Notes: generated by a model from the letters alone, not told the origin. Counted from the first letter of the stretch, positions 7,286 through 16,131 are shown. The stretch is DNA of 20,506 nt from an uncultured Bacilli bacterium (GCA_947627395.1 CANQVW010000014.1:1-20506), one strand, 5' to 3'. Program-made: numbers and translations.

Positions 7286-9063
7286 TAACTTTCACGATAT
7301 AATTTCGCTTGAGCTTCAAACATTTCATAGTAAGAACCTTTTTTTAACATGAGAGAATGATGATTTCCTTCTTCAATGATTTGTCCTTCTTTCATCATAT
7401 AAATGGTATCGACATTAACGATTGTTGAAAGACGATGAGAAATTAAGATTAAAGTTTTATTTTCTTCTTCACATAACCTCATAATTTCATCATTAATGTT
7501 TTTTTCAGCGGTTGGGTCTAATGCACTCGTAGGCTCATCTAAGATAATGATAGGAGCATCACTTGCAAAGACTCTTGCTAAAACCATTCGTTGACGTTCT
7601 CCTCCTGATAATTCAATACCATCATTATTAAATTCTTTTGTTAAAATGGTATCTAATCCATTAGGATATTCCATAACTTTTTCATATAACCCTACTTTTT
7701 TTAATGCATGAATGGCTTTTTCTTTTTCTTCATCATTATTAGGTCGATGCATTAAAATGTTTTCTAAAACAGTTGCACAATATATTTGAAAGTTTTGTAA
7801 CACAATGGAAAATAAGGAAGAAATTTGCTTTCGATTGATGTTAGGATAATCCATATCATCAATAAAGATTTCTCCATTTAAAGGAGGATATAATTTTAGT
7901 AACAATTTGGTTAATGTTGTCTTTCCTGCTCCATTATATCCAATAATAGCAATTTTTTGTCCTCTTTTGATTTGAATAGAAATGTTTTGTAAGGAAGGTT
8001 GTTCTTGATTTGGATAAGCAAAGGAAAGATTTTGAATATGTACTTCTTTAAAATCAATGACATTGTTATCATTTTCTATTTCCTTTTCAGGTTGATAATT
8101 TAATAACCAAACAAAATCTTCAATTTCAATAAGATTCCTTCTTAAGGAAGTAAAGCTACTGACTAAGGAATAGAATCTTCCACTAAACTTGTGACAAGCA
8201 CTTGCTAAGGCGCTAAATTTACCAATTAACATTCCTTTAAAGAAAACTGAGTACATTAAATAAAAATAAATAATGAATTGATTTAGAACATAATAAATTC
8301 CATTATCTAAGAAGTACCATTTTCTTGATTTTTTATTGTCATTATTACATCTAGTATCTACTGCTTCGTATCCTTCTTTTTCCATGTTCTTTAACATTTC
8401 CCCGACATTCGTTGTTTTAATATCCATGGTATATTTTTCTAAATAGAATACACGAGCAACATAAACTCTTTTTCTTCGGTCAAGTTCTGTTTCTTTATAT
8501 TCGTCATGGTAAATCTTTAAAATTTTACTTCCACAAACAATATTAATGATACTTGCAAATAATGTAATGATAAATAAAATAGGAACATTTACGCAAATAT
8601 AGACGACCATAACTGCCATACTGACAATGTTTTTAACAAAATTAATGAAATTATCAAAGGCATTGATACTACTTAAATCTTGTTTTAAGGCTCTTGATAA
8701 TTCATCATATTTTTTAGGATCATCATAATATTCAATGGGAAGTTCTTTTGCTTTTTCATAAAGTAAATATTGAATCTTCTTCATCCATGTATGTCGATAT
8801 TTAGGTTTTAAATAGTCTCCAAAAAAACGATTGACAGAACTACAAAATAAATTGATGCAAGATAAAACAACAATAAACAAAAGAATTTCTTTGAAGGTTG
8901 AATTTCCTAGTTCAACCATGGTGACAGTTTGTTCAATGATATACAGTTGTCCCCAAACCAATATTGCATTTAAAATAATGGTTATGATGGAAAAGATAAA
9001 ATAAAGTGGAATTATTTGTATGACTTTTTTCAGGATGAAGAAGGTGCTTTTAATGATTTTCAT
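7285..9063 (-). CDS. Heterodimeric ABC exporter subunit (permease-ATPase), second gene
   Basis: Half-transporter of the type IV (MsbA/LmrA-like) exporter fold, 592 aa, in the cytoplasmic membrane. An N-terminal six-helix transmembrane domain (about 1-310) is fused to a nucleotide-binding domain. The latter shows Walker A GYNGAGKTT (375-383), Q-loop Gln423 (VLQNFQIY), signature LSGGERQ (485-491), Walker B IIILDE (505-510) with catalytic Glu510, D-loop SALD and switch His543 (ISHRLST). All ATPase residues are intact. Its ATG overlaps the upstream ABC gene's stop by 4 nt (ATGA). Paired full-length half-transporters normally work as a heterodimer. Substrate unknown: drug, lipid or peptide are all possible. 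No C39 peptidase domain is present, so it is not a classic bacteriocin processor. Confidence 0.9.
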   Translation of the reverse strand: MKIIKSTFFILKKVIQIIPLYFIFSIITIILNAILVWGQLYIIEQTVTMVELGNSTFKEILLFIVVLSCINLFCSSVNRFFGDYLKPKYRHTWMKKIQYLLYEKAKELPIEYYDDPKKYDELSRALKQDLSSINAFDNFINFVKNIVSMAVMVVYICVNVPILFIITLFASIINIVCGSKILKIYHDEYKETELDRRKRVYVARVFYLEKYTMDIKTTNVGEMLKNMEKEGYEAVDTRCNNDNKKSRKWYFLDNGIYYVLNQFIIYFYLMYSVFFKGMLIGKFSALASACHKFSGRFYSLVSSFTSLRRNLIEIEDFVWLLNYQPEKEIENDNNVIDFKEVHIQNLSFAYPNQEQPSLQNISIQIKRGQKIAIIGYNGAGKTTLTKLLLKLYPPLNGEIFIDDMDYPNINRKQISSLFSIVLQNFQIYCATVLENILMHRPNNDEEKEKAIHALKKVGLYEKVMEYPNGLDTILTKEFNNDGIELSGGERQRMVLARVFASDAPIIILDEPTSALDPTAEKNINDEIMRLCEEENKTLILISHRLSTIVNVDTIYMMKEGQIIEEGNHHSLMLKKGSYYEMFEAQAKLYRES

Positions 9064-10850
9064 TCTGCTTCCTCCTGATATTTTTCTGCTTGTGTCATGA
9101 ACATTCTCTTATATTCTCCATTTTTTAACATCAATTCATGATGAGTTCCTTGTTCTAAAATACTTCCTTGTTCAAACAAGTAAATTTTATCGGCATGAAT
9201 GGTTGTTGAAAAGCGATGAGAGATAAAGATTAAAGTTTTATCGATGGCATAAGAAAATATTTCATCAAAGATATGTTTTTCCGCAAGTGGGTCTAAAGCA
9301 CTATTAGGCTCATCTAGGATAAGAATGGGAGCACTAGATACAAAGACTCTAGCAATGACGAGTTTTTGCCTTTCTCCTCCTGAAAACTCAACTCCATCTT
9401 TATCAAACTCTTTGGTACAAATGGTGTTGATTCCTTTTTCTAAGTGAGAGATTTTTTCCCATAGTCCAACTTTTTTTAATGCTTCAATGACTTTTATTTC
9501 TTCATCTTTGGTTTCTAGTTTTTTTAGCAAAATGTTTTCCGCAACACTAAAGGAATAGATTTGATAATTTTGAAATACGGTTGCATAAGTTTTTCGAATG
9601 GTTTTGACTTGAATATCTTTGTAAGGAATTTGATTATAAAAAATAGCTCCTTCTGTTGGTTCAATGAGTTTTAAAAACAATCGAACTAAGGTTGTTTTTC
9701 CTGCTCCATTTTCTCCAACAATGGCAATTTTTTGTCCTTGCTCAATACGAAAAGATATATCATTTAATGTTTTTTCTTCATTTGCTTGATAAGAAAAATG
9801 AACATGGTCAAAAGTGATTTCTTTAAAATCAGGAAGTGTGTTGATTGTTCCTTCTTTTTCTAAAACACAAGGTTGATCTAACACTCTATAAACATCAAAT
9901 CTTCGAATGACATTCTCTTTAAATCTAGCAATGCTAGAAGTAAGTCCTGTTACAATATCAGCTAATGTACTTGCTGCTGCAACAAGGGATGCCAAAATGA
10001 CAATGTTGTTGTTCTTCATCGTTGTAAAAGCAATTAAGGACAAAGCAACAGCAATGATACTTTCTGTAGCTATTCCTCCTAAAACATTTAGAATGGCTCT
10101 TTTAGAAAAATCATGACGAATATTTCCAATAATCTTATCTCCGATTTCACTATTCATGTCTAAATATAGATCACTTAATGTTGTCGATTTTAAATCAATA
10201 GAAGCATCTTTTAAAAAGAATAAACGTTTAATATATCCTCTTTCGCGGAAATGTTGGGCATTTTTTTCACTGACTAACCAAGATATTTTTGTGGTAATTC
10301 GAAAAATAACAGCCGTTAATATTCCAACTACAAAGACATATAAAATAATCCATGGACTAATTAAAGCAAAAATGGTTCCAACACTTAATATTTGTACAAG
10401 TTCTTCTATGATTTCTGTAAAACTCCAATAAGTACCAAACATATATGAAGCACCATCATCTAATGCTTTTTCATAATGATTTAAGAAATCATTAGATTGA
10501 TACACTTCATAATCTACTTCATCTAATTTAGAATATAATAGGGTACTTAATTTATATTCAATTCTTCTACTAACTCGACTATCCATTTCATAATCAATGA
10601 GATGGATAATCACTGCATAAATTAAATGATAAATGGTATTGGCTAGGATAATCCAAAATACCATCTGAAATCCTTCTTTGGTGGGATTCTTTTGATATAT
10701 TTTTGTCATATAAGCAAGAATTCCAATGGGAAGTAAATTCCATGTAAGGGATGAAATGACATTAATAAAAAGAACTCCAATCAATCTTTTATCTAATGAA
10801 AATATGAGTTTTAAGTAGGATAAAACCGAATGTTTTTTATAATCTTCCAT
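9060..10850 (-). CDS. Heterodimeric ABC exporter subunit (permease-ATPase), first gene
   Basis: Partner half-transporter, 596 aa from the chosen ATG (MEDYKKHSV); AGGAGG lies about 5 nt upstream. An upstream in-frame start (10910) would lie at the -35 of a good promoter and is rejected. Six transmembrane helices occupy about 20-310. The nucleotide-binding domain has Walker A GENGAGKTT (379-387), Gln427, signature FSGGERQ (489-495), Walker B ILILDE (509-514) with catalytic Glu514, and switch His545. The segment after Walker B reads DEPNSALD instead of the usual DEPTSALD. It is first in a two-gene operon; a promoter with 17-nt spacing precedes it and a shared terminator closes the operon at 7254-7285. 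Substrate unknown. Confidence 0.9.
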   Translation of the reverse strand: MEDYKKHSVLSYLKLIFSLDKRLIGVLFINVISSLTWNLLPIGILAYMTKIYQKNPTKEGFQMVFWIILANTIYHLIYAVIIHLIDYEMDSRVSRRIEYKLSTLLYSKLDEVDYEVYQSNDFLNHYEKALDDGASYMFGTYWSFTEIIEELVQILSVGTIFALISPWIILYVFVVGILTAVIFRITTKISWLVSEKNAQHFRERGYIKRLFFLKDASIDLKSTTLSDLYLDMNSEIGDKIIGNIRHDFSKRAILNVLGGIATESIIAVALSLIAFTTMKNNNIVILASLVAAASTLADIVTGLTSSIARFKENVIRRFDVYRVLDQPCVLEKEGTINTLPDFKEITFDHVHFSYQANEEKTLNDISFRIEQGQKIAIVGENGAGKTTLVRLFLKLIEPTEGAIFYNQIPYKDIQVKTIRKTYATVFQNYQIYSFSVAENILLKKLETKDEEIKVIEALKKVGLWEKISHLEKGINTICTKEFDKDGVEFSGGERQKLVIARVFVSSAPILILDEPNSALDPLAEKHIFDEIFSYAIDKTLIFISHRFSTTIHADKIYLFEQGSILEQGTHHELMLKNGEYKRMFMTQAEKYQEEAE

Positions 10851-10878
10851 TTTTCCTCCTTTTTTTAAATGCGCTTTC

Positions 10879-10907
10879 ATTATAACATATTTAAAAATAA
10901 AAGGCAA
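10879..10907 (-). promoter_or_regulatory. Promoter of the ABC exporter operon
   Basis: On the minus strand, -35 TTGCCT (10902-10907), a 17-nt spacer and -10 TATAAT (10879-10884) preceded by TGT (extended -10). It lies about 29 nt upstream of the start codon, giving a short leader that contains the AGGAGG site. Confidence 0.75.
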
Positions 10908-10961
10908 CATAAAAGGAGCTTCTGAAAATTAAATATCTATAATAAATATTTGTTATAACTT

Positions 10962-10997
10962 AAAAACCCCATCGGAATATATTCCGATAGGATTTTT
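10962..10997. terminator. Terminator after the CmpB-like gene
   Basis: The palindrome ATCGGAATATATTCCGAT (10971-10988) is flanked by CC/GG pairs and by A-run and T-run (AAAAACCCC ... AGGATTTTT). On the minus strand it follows the CmpB-like gene by about 14 nt and ends in a U-run. It may also act on plus-strand transcription. It separates that operon from the ABC exporter promoter. Confidence 0.85.
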
Positions 10998-11010
10998 ACC
11001 CTATATAATT

Positions 11011-11709
11011 TTATCCTTTATTATTTATATGTTCATCATGATGGTGTAATGATGGGAAAGCTTTTCCTAAACGGGAATTCTTAATTTTTGAATTCACTTC
11101 ATCAATTCTTTCATGTACATTTAAAGTTACATTAGATACTTTGGATCCAATTTTATCTGATGAGAATCGTAACATTTTTTTCAGTTCTTCTAATTCTTTT
11201 TGATGATGATCGAATTTTAGAATTTGAAGAATGGTTATAACGTTATCAACTGTATATATAATAAGAAAGACAATAATTAAAATTATACGATAGGGTTCGT
11301 GAATGTAACTTACACCTTTTTCAATCATGGGATGTATGACTTTCACAATCAATAAAGCACACAAACCCCAAAGAATAGAAAAGCGTAAACAAATGTATCC
11401 TTTTAAATTAAAGGGCTCATTAGAATAATCCCACCATTTTTTATGAAAGAATTTTTCTAAAGTATATCCTGTAATGAATTCAAGTAATGTCGCTACACCA
11501 ATTGAAGTGATTAATAACAATATAGGATGATGAATTGGGGAAAGTAAACTTAAAATAAGTAACATTCCAAATCCATAAATGGAACAAATAGGTCCATTTA
11601 AGAATCCTCGGTTAATAAACTTTCCAGTTTTTAATGTGGAATAAATAACCTCACTACACCATCCCAAAAAACCATAAATAAAAAAATATAAAGTCATCGT
11701 TTCTATCAT
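11011..11709 (-). CDS. CmpB-like membrane protein (putative ABC transporter type IV family, PF06541)
   Basis: A 232 aa integral membrane protein with about five hydrophobic helices (roughly 5-20, 46-58, 61-82, 108-127, 141-163) and a charged, probably cytosolic C-terminal tail from about 165. The family hallmark is the N-terminal block FLGWCSEVIYSTLKTGKF followed by NRGFLNGPICSIYGFG, which is highly conserved. The family's biochemical role is not established; the 'ABC transporter' label comes from annotation. Here it is the third gene of an ATPase-FtsX permease operon, starting 9 nt after the permease stop, with its GAGGA ribosome binding site overlapping that stop. This placement hints at a part in the same transport or signalling process. 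A strong terminator follows. Confidence 0.78.
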   Translation of the reverse strand: MIETMTLYFFIYGFLGWCSEVIYSTLKTGKFINRGFLNGPICSIYGFGMLLILSLLSPIHHPILLLITSIGVATLLEFITGYTLEKFFHKKWWDYSNEPFNLKGYICLRFSILWGLCALLIVKVIHPMIEKGVSYIHEPYRIILIIVFLIIYTVDNVITILQILKFDHHQKELEELKKMLRFSSDKIGSKVSNVTLNVHERIDEVNSKIKNSRLGKAFPSLHHHDEHINNKG

Positions 11710-11718
11710 AAATTTCCT

Positions 11719-13989
11719 CTAGTCAACGGATTTTAAAGATTCAACCATTCGAATACGTTTTGTTAAAAAGCTAAAAATACTATTCATCACAATACTAACA
11801 CCACATGTTAATAAAATTGTATATAAATAAGTAGATGGATAAATATGGTAAATATAAGTTACCAACGGATTTTCATTAATACTTAAAACAGTTACTAATA
11901 GTGGATATCCAAAGAGAAGTCCAACAAGAGATCCAATTAAAGTAGATGTTAAAATTTCAAATGTCAAGGACATTCCAATTTCAATTCGATTAAATCCTAA
12001 AACTTTTAAAGTCGCAATATCCCTTGTTCTTTCTTCAAAATTTAATAAAGCCAAATTATATAATACAACAATGGCCAATAAAATAGCAAATACTTTCACT
12101 GTAGTTGTCATTACTCGAATAGAGGAGGTGACACTATCTAATCTTTGTTTCATTTCTTGAATTGTAATTACAGATTCTATTCCATTTATGTTTTCTATTT
12201 GAGTTTGGATGGTTGAATTTAGTTTAGAATCTGATGTTTTAATCCAAGTAGCATTGGGAGAAAATGGCAAATTCATTTTTTCTTGGGAAACAAATACTCC
12301 TTGAGTAATACATAGCGAAACAATGGATGAAACTTTTTCTTGATAGGTTTGATTATTCATAACAATATTAATTTCATCTCCAACTTTTGCTCCGATTTCT
12401 TCTGCTACTTTTTCTGAAAGTAAAACACCCTCTTGTTGATAATTGGGAGTAAATACTTCACTTGTTTCTGGTAGTAAAAATAAACTTGAAGAAATAATCT
12501 TATCTTTTTGTAAAGTAATAGCTATTTTTTCATATTCTTCAATTTTAGTAATTCCATCTATTTTTTGAAGTTCTTCTTTATGACTTCCACTATTTAAATA
12601 TCCAATGGATAAATCATAAGAAATCAATTCATTGAGTTCTAAATCTAGGCCATAATTTAAGGTATTATCAATACCAAATCCACAAACTAATAAACTTGAA
12701 CAGCCAATTAAGCCCAAAACAACCATTAAAGTTCGACTGATTTTTCTTCTCATATTTCGTAGTGCCATACGAATCGTTAATGGAATTTTTTGGAAAAGTT
12801 TTGTTTGTTCAATGATGTTACCTTTCATTTGAACACTATTTTCGCCACGTAAACTTTCAATTGGTTTTTTATTGATTTCATTTTTACAAGCTATGAAACT
12901 TGTAAACATAGAAACTAAAATTAAAATGAAAACACTAATAAGATATTCAAAGCGAAAGAATGTAACATGATATTTAGGAAGTTGGTATAAATAATGATAT
13001 TTTGTACTCATAACTTTGGGAATGATAAGAGGTCCTAAAATCATTCCAAAAATGCTTCCGATAATACATAATAAAATAATAATGCTCATGTAATGAATCA
13101 TGATTTCTTTTTTTGTATACCCAAAAGATTTCATAATACCTATATTCATTTTTTCTTTATTGATGAGCTGTGATATTGAAGTTAAAATAATTAAAACAGC
13201 AACTAAATAAAAAATAACTGGAAATACATATAACATTTTTTTAGCTTGAATGACATCTGATTCTATAGAAACATTGGTTGGCATATCACTTCTTAAAGCA
13301 GCATAAAGCAAATTAGAAGTTTCTTTTTGATCATAATAGTTTTGAATTTCTTTTAATGTTTTAGATGGATTTTTTGTTTGAATGATATATTGATTATATA
13401 ATAAAGGAATTAGAGTTTCAATAAGTGATCCGCCAATATCTTTTAAAACATCGATTCCTAGATAGATGAGACCTGTGGAATAACTTGAATTGTCCAAGGC
13501 TTCTGGGTGAATCATTGTTCCTGTAATGGTTGCTTGAAATGTAATGGAGCGAACTTCTACTTCAACTGAATCTCCTATATTTAGTTCTTTTCGATTCAAA
13601 AAGTTTTGATCTACTAGAACATCATGCGTTGAAATATTTTCTTTAGAAAGTTGCGTTGGAAGACACATTTGAGTGTTTTCATCAAACACAATAATGTTAA
13701 CATTGGTTGTTCCTGATTTACCTGTTAAGTAAATTCTTTTCTCATATGAAATATGATTAGATTTTAAGAACTCTTCATCCTGTTCGTCATAACCTTGAAA
13801 GGTAATGGTAATATCACTCATATGAGTAATATCATAAATATGCTTTAACCGATCATCAAAATTTTTATAATTGGCATAAATACCTGTAAATAACGTTACA
13901 GCAAGCATAGCAATTAAAATGACAGAAAGATATTGAAGATAGCTTGTTCTTATTTCACTAACAACTTTTCTCCTTAAAACCTTTACCAT
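11719..13989 (-). CDS. FtsX-family (MacB-type) ABC transporter permease
   Basis: A 756 aa membrane component of a type VII (mechanotransmission) ABC system. The two-repeat layout is clear. TM1 (about 19-39) is followed by an extracytoplasmic domain (40-250), TM2-4 (253-275, 300-325, 348-367), a second repeat opening with TM5 (420-440), another extracytoplasmic domain, and three C-terminal helices. FtsX-domain phrases NIGIMKSFGYTKKEI and DIATLKVLGFNRIEIG occur at equivalent points in each repeat. Its start overlaps the ATPase gene by 7 nt. Relatives in Bacillota are often involved in antimicrobial-peptide resistance, lipoprotein movement or cell-wall control. No sensor kinase or response regulator gene is adjacent here, unlike BceAB modules, so the role is open. 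Confidence 0.88.
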   Translation of the reverse strand: MVKVLRRKVVSEIRTSYLQYLSVILIAMLAVTLFTGIYANYKNFDDRLKHIYDITHMSDITITFQGYDEQDEEFLKSNHISYEKRIYLTGKSGTTNVNIIVFDENTQMCLPTQLSKENISTHDVLVDQNFLNRKELNIGDSVEVEVRSITFQATITGTMIHPEALDNSSYSTGLIYLGIDVLKDIGGSLIETLIPLLYNQYIIQTKNPSKTLKEIQNYYDQKETSNLLYAALRSDMPTNVSIESDVIQAKKMLYVFPVIFYLVAVLIILTSISQLINKEKMNIGIMKSFGYTKKEIMIHYMSIIILLCIIGSIFGMILGPLIIPKVMSTKYHYLYQLPKYHVTFFRFEYLISVFILILVSMFTSFIACKNEINKKPIESLRGENSVQMKGNIIEQTKLFQKIPLTIRMALRNMRRKISRTLMVVLGLIGCSSLLVCGFGIDNTLNYGLDLELNELISYDLSIGYLNSGSHKEELQKIDGITKIEEYEKIAITLQKDKIISSSLFLLPETSEVFTPNYQQEGVLLSEKVAEEIGAKVGDEINIVMNNQTYQEKVSSIVSLCITQGVFVSQEKMNLPFSPNATWIKTSDSKLNSTIQTQIENINGIESVITIQEMKQRLDSVTSSIRVMTTTVKVFAILLAIVVLYNLALLNFEERTRDIATLKVLGFNRIEIGMSLTFEILTSTLIGSLVGLLFGYPLLVTVLSINENPLVTYIYHIYPSTYLYTILLTCGVSIVMNSIFSFLTKRIRMVESLKSVD

Positions 13990-14684
13990 TCGATTTCCTC
14001 TACTTCTTTTGGATCTTCATTATAAATATTTTCTATAATTTGACCATCACTTAATTTAATAATACGATTGGCTATATATTGAATATTTGCGTTATGGGTA
14101 ACAATAATAACAATTTGATCTTGATTTTGGCTGATGTTTTTTAATAATTGAATAATGGATTTTCCTGTTTTACTATCTAATGCTCCTGTGGGTTCATCAC
14201 ATAAGAGTAAACTCGGTTTCTTCACAATGGCTCTTGCAATAGATACTCTTTGTTGTTCTCCTCCACTTAATTTAGATGGAAAATTATGAATTCTTTGCTC
14301 TAATCCTACCATTTTTAAAACATCTTTACTATTTAGATGATCTTTTACAGTTTGTTCTGATAACATAACATTTTCTAAAGCAGTTAGGTTTGGCATTAGG
14401 TTATAAAACTGAAACACAAAACCAACTTTTTTACGACGAAATAAAGATAATTCTTTATCATTCATTTTTGTAACGTCCTCATTATCTACTAAATATTTTC
14501 CACTCGTTGCTTGGTCCATTCCTCCCAAGATATTTAAAAGAGTAGATTTTCCAGCACCACTAGCGCCCAATACAACAATGAGTTCACCTGAATGTATTTC
14601 AAAGCTAACATCATTTAAAGCTACTACTTTCGTTTCATTGTTTCCATATTCTTTTGTTATATGATTTAAAATAATTTTAGACAT
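13983..14684 (-). CDS. MacB/LolD-type ABC transporter ATPase
   Basis: Stand-alone nucleotide-binding subunit, 233 aa from ATG 14684 (MSKIILNHITKEYG). GAAGGTGA lies just upstream of this ATG, while an ATG five codons earlier overlaps that ribosome binding site and is unlikely. Walker A is GASGAGKST (40-48), followed by Q-loop Gln92 (FVFQFYNLMPNLTALENV, typical of the LolD/MacB/BceA group), signature LSGGEQQR (139-146), Walker B LLLCDEP (159-165, catalytic Glu) and switch His197. It drives the adjacent FtsX-type permease, whose gene it overlaps by 7 nt. It is first in the three-gene operon. The 71-nt upstream gap has no clear promoter hexamers. Confidence 0.92.
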   Translation of the reverse strand: MSKIILNHITKEYGNNETKVVALNDVSFEIHSGELIVVLGASGAGKSTLLNILGGMDQATSGKYLVDNEDVTKMNDKELSLFRRKKVGFVFQFYNLMPNLTALENVMLSEQTVKDHLNSKDVLKMVGLEQRIHNFPSKLSGGEQQRVSIARAIVKKPSLLLCDEPTGALDSKTGKSIIQLLKNISQNQDQIVIIVTHNANIQYIANRIIKLSDGQIIENIYNEDPKEVEEIEW

Positions 14685-14755
14685 AATGTTCACCTTCATT
14701 TATGATATTTTATTTTCAATATATGTTGTAGTATGAAACTTGTGACATAATTATT

Positions 14756-15322
14756 TTATAATTGTCGATAATCAATTGTTGGTTTTGTTAATAATCCATT
14801 ATAATCCAAATTCATTAAAGGTTTCTCAATACAATCCTCTACTTCTTGAATGGTTATTGGATAATACTTTGTTCTTTCACAACTGACACGGTAAGAATTC
14901 CATGTTTTATTTTTGAAATATTTACTATTATGAACATGTCCATAAATAAAAATAATATCTTTACATTTTTTCATAATAAAAAGAGGTTCATGACTCAAAA
15001 TAAACTTTCTTTTGAATAAGATAAGAAATTTACTAACAAAATTCAAAGCCTATTCTCCGATAGAAATCGGTTGAAAAATTATTATGATTTCCTAAAATTA
15101 ATCTTTTTCTTCCATTCAATATTGGAACATATTCCTTCAAAAAATATTTACATCCTATCGCAAGATCTCTTAGCCCCCATACTTCATCATTACTTACAAC
15201 TTCATTCCAATGATTTATGAGTGTATTATTCATTTCCTCAATCGTTTTAAAGGGACAATTAGAATAATAAATGACATTTTTATGGTTAAAATGTAAATCA
15301 GAAATAAAAAAATTTTACTCAT
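14756..15322 (-). pseudogene. Calcineurin-like metallophosphoesterase, frameshifted
   Basis: Reading 567 nt across three frame segments restores one protein of about 188 aa. ATG 15322 gives MSKIF, then after a one-base deletion in a homopolymer (15306-15312) ISDLHFNHKNV (metal-binding DxHFxH). The next block is INHWNEVVSNDEVWGLRDLAIG and LNGRKRLILGNHNN. A one-base insertion in a second run (15038-15041) leads to FILSHEPL and YGHVHNSKYF, ending at 14756. The two indels compensate in length. Expected VWHLGD reads VWGLRD and GNHD reads GNHN, so damage goes beyond frame. A GAGGAG ribosome binding site and a promoter remain. Sequencing error at homopolymers could explain the indels but not those substitutions. 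Confidence 0.8.
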
Positions 15323-15342
15323 GAAATCTCCTCTTATACTAA

Positions 15343-15371
15343 ATTATACCTATATTTTAGCATAATTTAAA
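15343..15371 (-). promoter_or_regulatory. Remaining promoter of the metallophosphoesterase pseudogene
   Basis: On the minus strand, -35 TTTAAA (15366-15371), a 17-nt spacer and -10 TATAAT (15343-15348), about 21 nt upstream of the pseudogene's ATG. Its survival with the ribosome binding site suggests recent inactivation. Confidence 0.5.
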
Positions 15372-15409
15372 TAGAAAATCTACATGAATGCATTGAAAAG
15401 AAAAGCAAA

Positions 15410-16060
15410 AATAATTTACAGAACTTTATTTATTTCTTAAACGCTTTTTAAATGATTTGATTTTCTTCACAATATTCTTCATTTTTATTTTCTATAGTAT
15501 TTATCATTCTTTCTTATAATTTAACATACATGGTCTTATCCGATTCATTAGTCATTTGTGTGTGAATAACAAAAAAGTTATTCCTTGGTTTATTTTTATA
15601 TTCATAAATGTTATCTGATGATGTTCTCTAAAATTAAAATAAATAGAGTAAAATATTCTATTTTTGATTTTTCTTTTTTAATGAACAAAGTAATTTTTTT
15701 AAATGATTGACACTAAAAAATATAACTCTATGTACTCTTTAAGAAGTTTTTTCAACTGCATTAGACCATTGAATTTTATGTATAAATTATTTATCGTACG
15801 TAATCCTCCGATTGAATGTTTTCAAACATTTGTAAATAATCTGGAAATAATCTATCATCTAAAATTGGGAGTATCGTTACACTATTTCTATAAAACTTTT
15901 TTCATCATTTAATTGCAACCACATGTTGTTTTTTGCCAATTTCCTTTAATTTAATTTTTGATACAAAATAAATTTGGACTCATTTTTTATTGATTATTAA
16001 GTTTTACTGCAAGTTCTCGACTCATATTGATATGTAAATGAAAACATCATAAAACATTTC
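15410..16060 (-). pseudogene. Possible relic of an unidentified gene, heavily decayed
   Basis: This gene-free stretch has no intact frame, but the minus strand carries consecutive short open blocks with protein-like composition. In transcription order: HLHINMSRELAVKLNNQ (ends 15987), VQIYFVSKIKLKEIGKKQHV and four more residues (15905-15979), ILPILDDRLFPDYLQMFENI and following (within 15791-15898), then DNIYEYKNKPRNNFFVIHTQ (within 15514-15627) and KKIKSFKKRLRNK near 15430. They lie in different frames separated by stops. I do not recognise the family, and chance blocks are possible in such AT-rich DNA. I see no RNA gene, repeat or insertion sequence here. Confidence 0.3.
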
Positions 16061-16131
16061 TTTACATCTTAATATTTTTTACTATATTTATGATAAAAAA
16101 GTATTCTCTTTTCATAAGAAAATTGCATATT

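Noticed and set aside
7285..10850. Bacteriocin export or immunity locus around the ABC pair
   Set aside because: No C39 peptidase domain, no double-glycine precursor-like small ORF and no immunity-like gene adjacent to the exporter genes.
11011..14684. BceAB-type antimicrobial peptide detoxification module
   Set aside because: The permease has eight predicted helices in two FtsX repeats with two extracytoplasmic domains, not the ten-helix BceB layout, and no histidine kinase or response regulator lies nearby.
15564..15583. Hairpin GAATAAC/GTTATTC with a 6-nt A-rich loop
   Set aside because: Only 7 bp of mainly A/T pairs, no adjacent gene end and no following U-run of note. It lies inside an open block of the suspected relic, so it is probably chance.
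15703..15912. Plus-strand open frame of 69 codons in the gene-free zone
   Set aside because: No ribosome binding site, no recognisable motif, and composition unlike its neighbours. It overlaps minus-strand blocks that look more protein-like.
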